From contig JAISNB010000192.1 in the NCBI GenBank assembly GCA_031276435.1, positions 1-6,555 on the forward strand: a stretch of DNA of 6,555 bases, written 5' to 3'. The notes beneath the pieces were generated by a model that was not told where the DNA came from, made no database searches, and worked only from the letters and a program-made list of their open reading frames with translations. Position 1 is the first letter of the stretch. Each line of letters starts with the position of its first letter. The position numbers and the translations under genes are program-made. Shown here piece by piece: positions 6,198 to 6,555 of this stretch. The DNA comes from Burkholderiaceae bacterium. GTDB lineage: Bacteria; Pseudomonadota; Gammaproteobacteria; Burkholderiales; Burkholderiaceae_C.

Positions 6198-6470
6198 ATG
6201 TCCCAATCGCCCCTGATCGACCAAATCTCCGAACGCGTGGAACGCCTGCTGCTGCGCCAGGAAGAATTGCGCCGCACCAACGCACTGCTGACCCAACAGG
6301 TGCGCCAGCTCACCCACGAACGCGATAGCCTGCAATCGCGCCTGCTGGCCGCCCGCGCCCGCGTGGACGCCCTGATCGACCGGCTGCCGCCCGCCAGCGC
6401 CAGCATGGCTGGCGCAGACGCCACCACCACCCCACCCACCGCCGCAGCAGCACAAGGAAAAGCGCAATGA
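6198..6470 (+). CDS. ZapB-like small coiled-coil protein upstream of zapA
   Basis: A 90-residue acidic/basic coiled-coil protein, probably a division-associated partner of ZapA. Residues 5-63 (from LIDQISERVERLLLRQEELR on) show heptad spacing of Leu, Val and Ile with many Arg, Gln and Glu, giving one continuous predicted coiled coil. Residues 64-90 are a low-complexity Pro/Ala/Thr tail. It resembles the short family (TIGR02449/ZapB-like) usually found just before zapA in betaproteobacteria. I recognise it by this position and pattern, not by a catalytic motif. The ATG at 6198 was chosen because the coiled coil starts soon after it and the frame above has no family features. There is no clear Shine-Dalgarno. 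Its stop overlaps the zapA start as ATGA, so the two are probably co-translated. The exact role is inferred. Confidence 0.82.
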   Translation: MSQSPLIDQISERVERLLLRQEELRRTNALLTQQVRQLTHERDSLQSRLLAARARVDALIDRLPPASASMAGADATTTPPTAAAAQGKAQ

Positions 6471-6555
6471 AACAGGTCGAAGTGCGCATCATGGGCCAAG
6501 GCTACCTGCTCGGCTGCGCCGAAGGCGGCGAAAACCGACTGCGCGACGCCGTATC
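6467..6555 (+). CDS. zapA: Cell division protein ZapA (N-terminal part, cut by window end)
   Basis: ZapA binds FtsZ and promotes bundling of Z-ring filaments in the cytoplasm. Only 29 codons are in the window. They read MKQVEVRIMGQGYLLGC followed by AEGGENRLRDAV, which matches the start of the ZapA fold: a beta hairpin with the IMGQxYxLxC pattern, then an EExxLxxAV-like helix start. AAGGA at 6454-6458 is a good ribosome binding site eight bases before the ATG. The start overlaps the preceding stop by four bases. The frame runs off the right edge and is not broken. Confidence 0.88.
   Translation, partial: MKQVEVRIMGQGYLLGCAEGGENRLRDAV

Overview
The window is GC-rich (about two thirds G+C by eye). 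Its reading frames look like those of a betaproteobacterium of the order Burkholderiales, most likely a Comamonadaceae relative. This rests on protein style: a CobU with a GGQKSGKS P-loop, a short coiled-coil protein upstream of a ZapA starting MKQVEVRIMGQGYLLGC, and TACAAT -10 boxes. The genus cannot be fixed from sequence alone.

Most of the window (192-6049, minus strand) is a cobalamin (vitamin B12) and corrinoid uptake and salvage operon, read right to left. A -10 box at 6057-6062 is followed at once by a long cobalamin riboswitch (5781-6049) and a 110-base expression platform. Then come btuB (TonB-dependent outer-membrane receptor, 3817-5670), cobU (adenosylcobinamide kinase/guanylyltransferase, 3120-3764), btuF (periplasmic binding protein, 2164-3123), btuC (inner-membrane permease, 1010-2074) and btuD (ATPase, 192-1013). 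The cobU/btuF and btuC/btuD junctions are 4-base ATGA overlaps. The products form one route: BtuB brings corrinoid across the outer membrane, BtuF hands it to BtuCD, and CobU activates salvaged cobinamide for nucleotide-loop assembly. The riboswitch lets coenzyme B12 shut the operon off.

The right end (6198 onward, plus strand) starts a divergent cell-division pair. It holds a 90-residue ZapB-like coiled-coil protein overlapping by ATGA the first 29 codons of zapA, which is cut by the window edge. The stretch between the two transcription units holds two divergent -10 boxes and an interleaved CGCAA/TTGCG inverted repeat.

The left end (1-191) lies downstream of btuD. It has no gene I can support. 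It does carry an 18-bp direct repeat that copies the last codons and stop of btuD.

I see no mobile element, tRNA, rRNA or CRISPR array. All genes look intact except zapA. The points most worth a second look are the riboswitch details: an enlarged P4-like arm, a 7-base L5/L13 kissing complementarity, and two mutually exclusive hairpins just before btuB.
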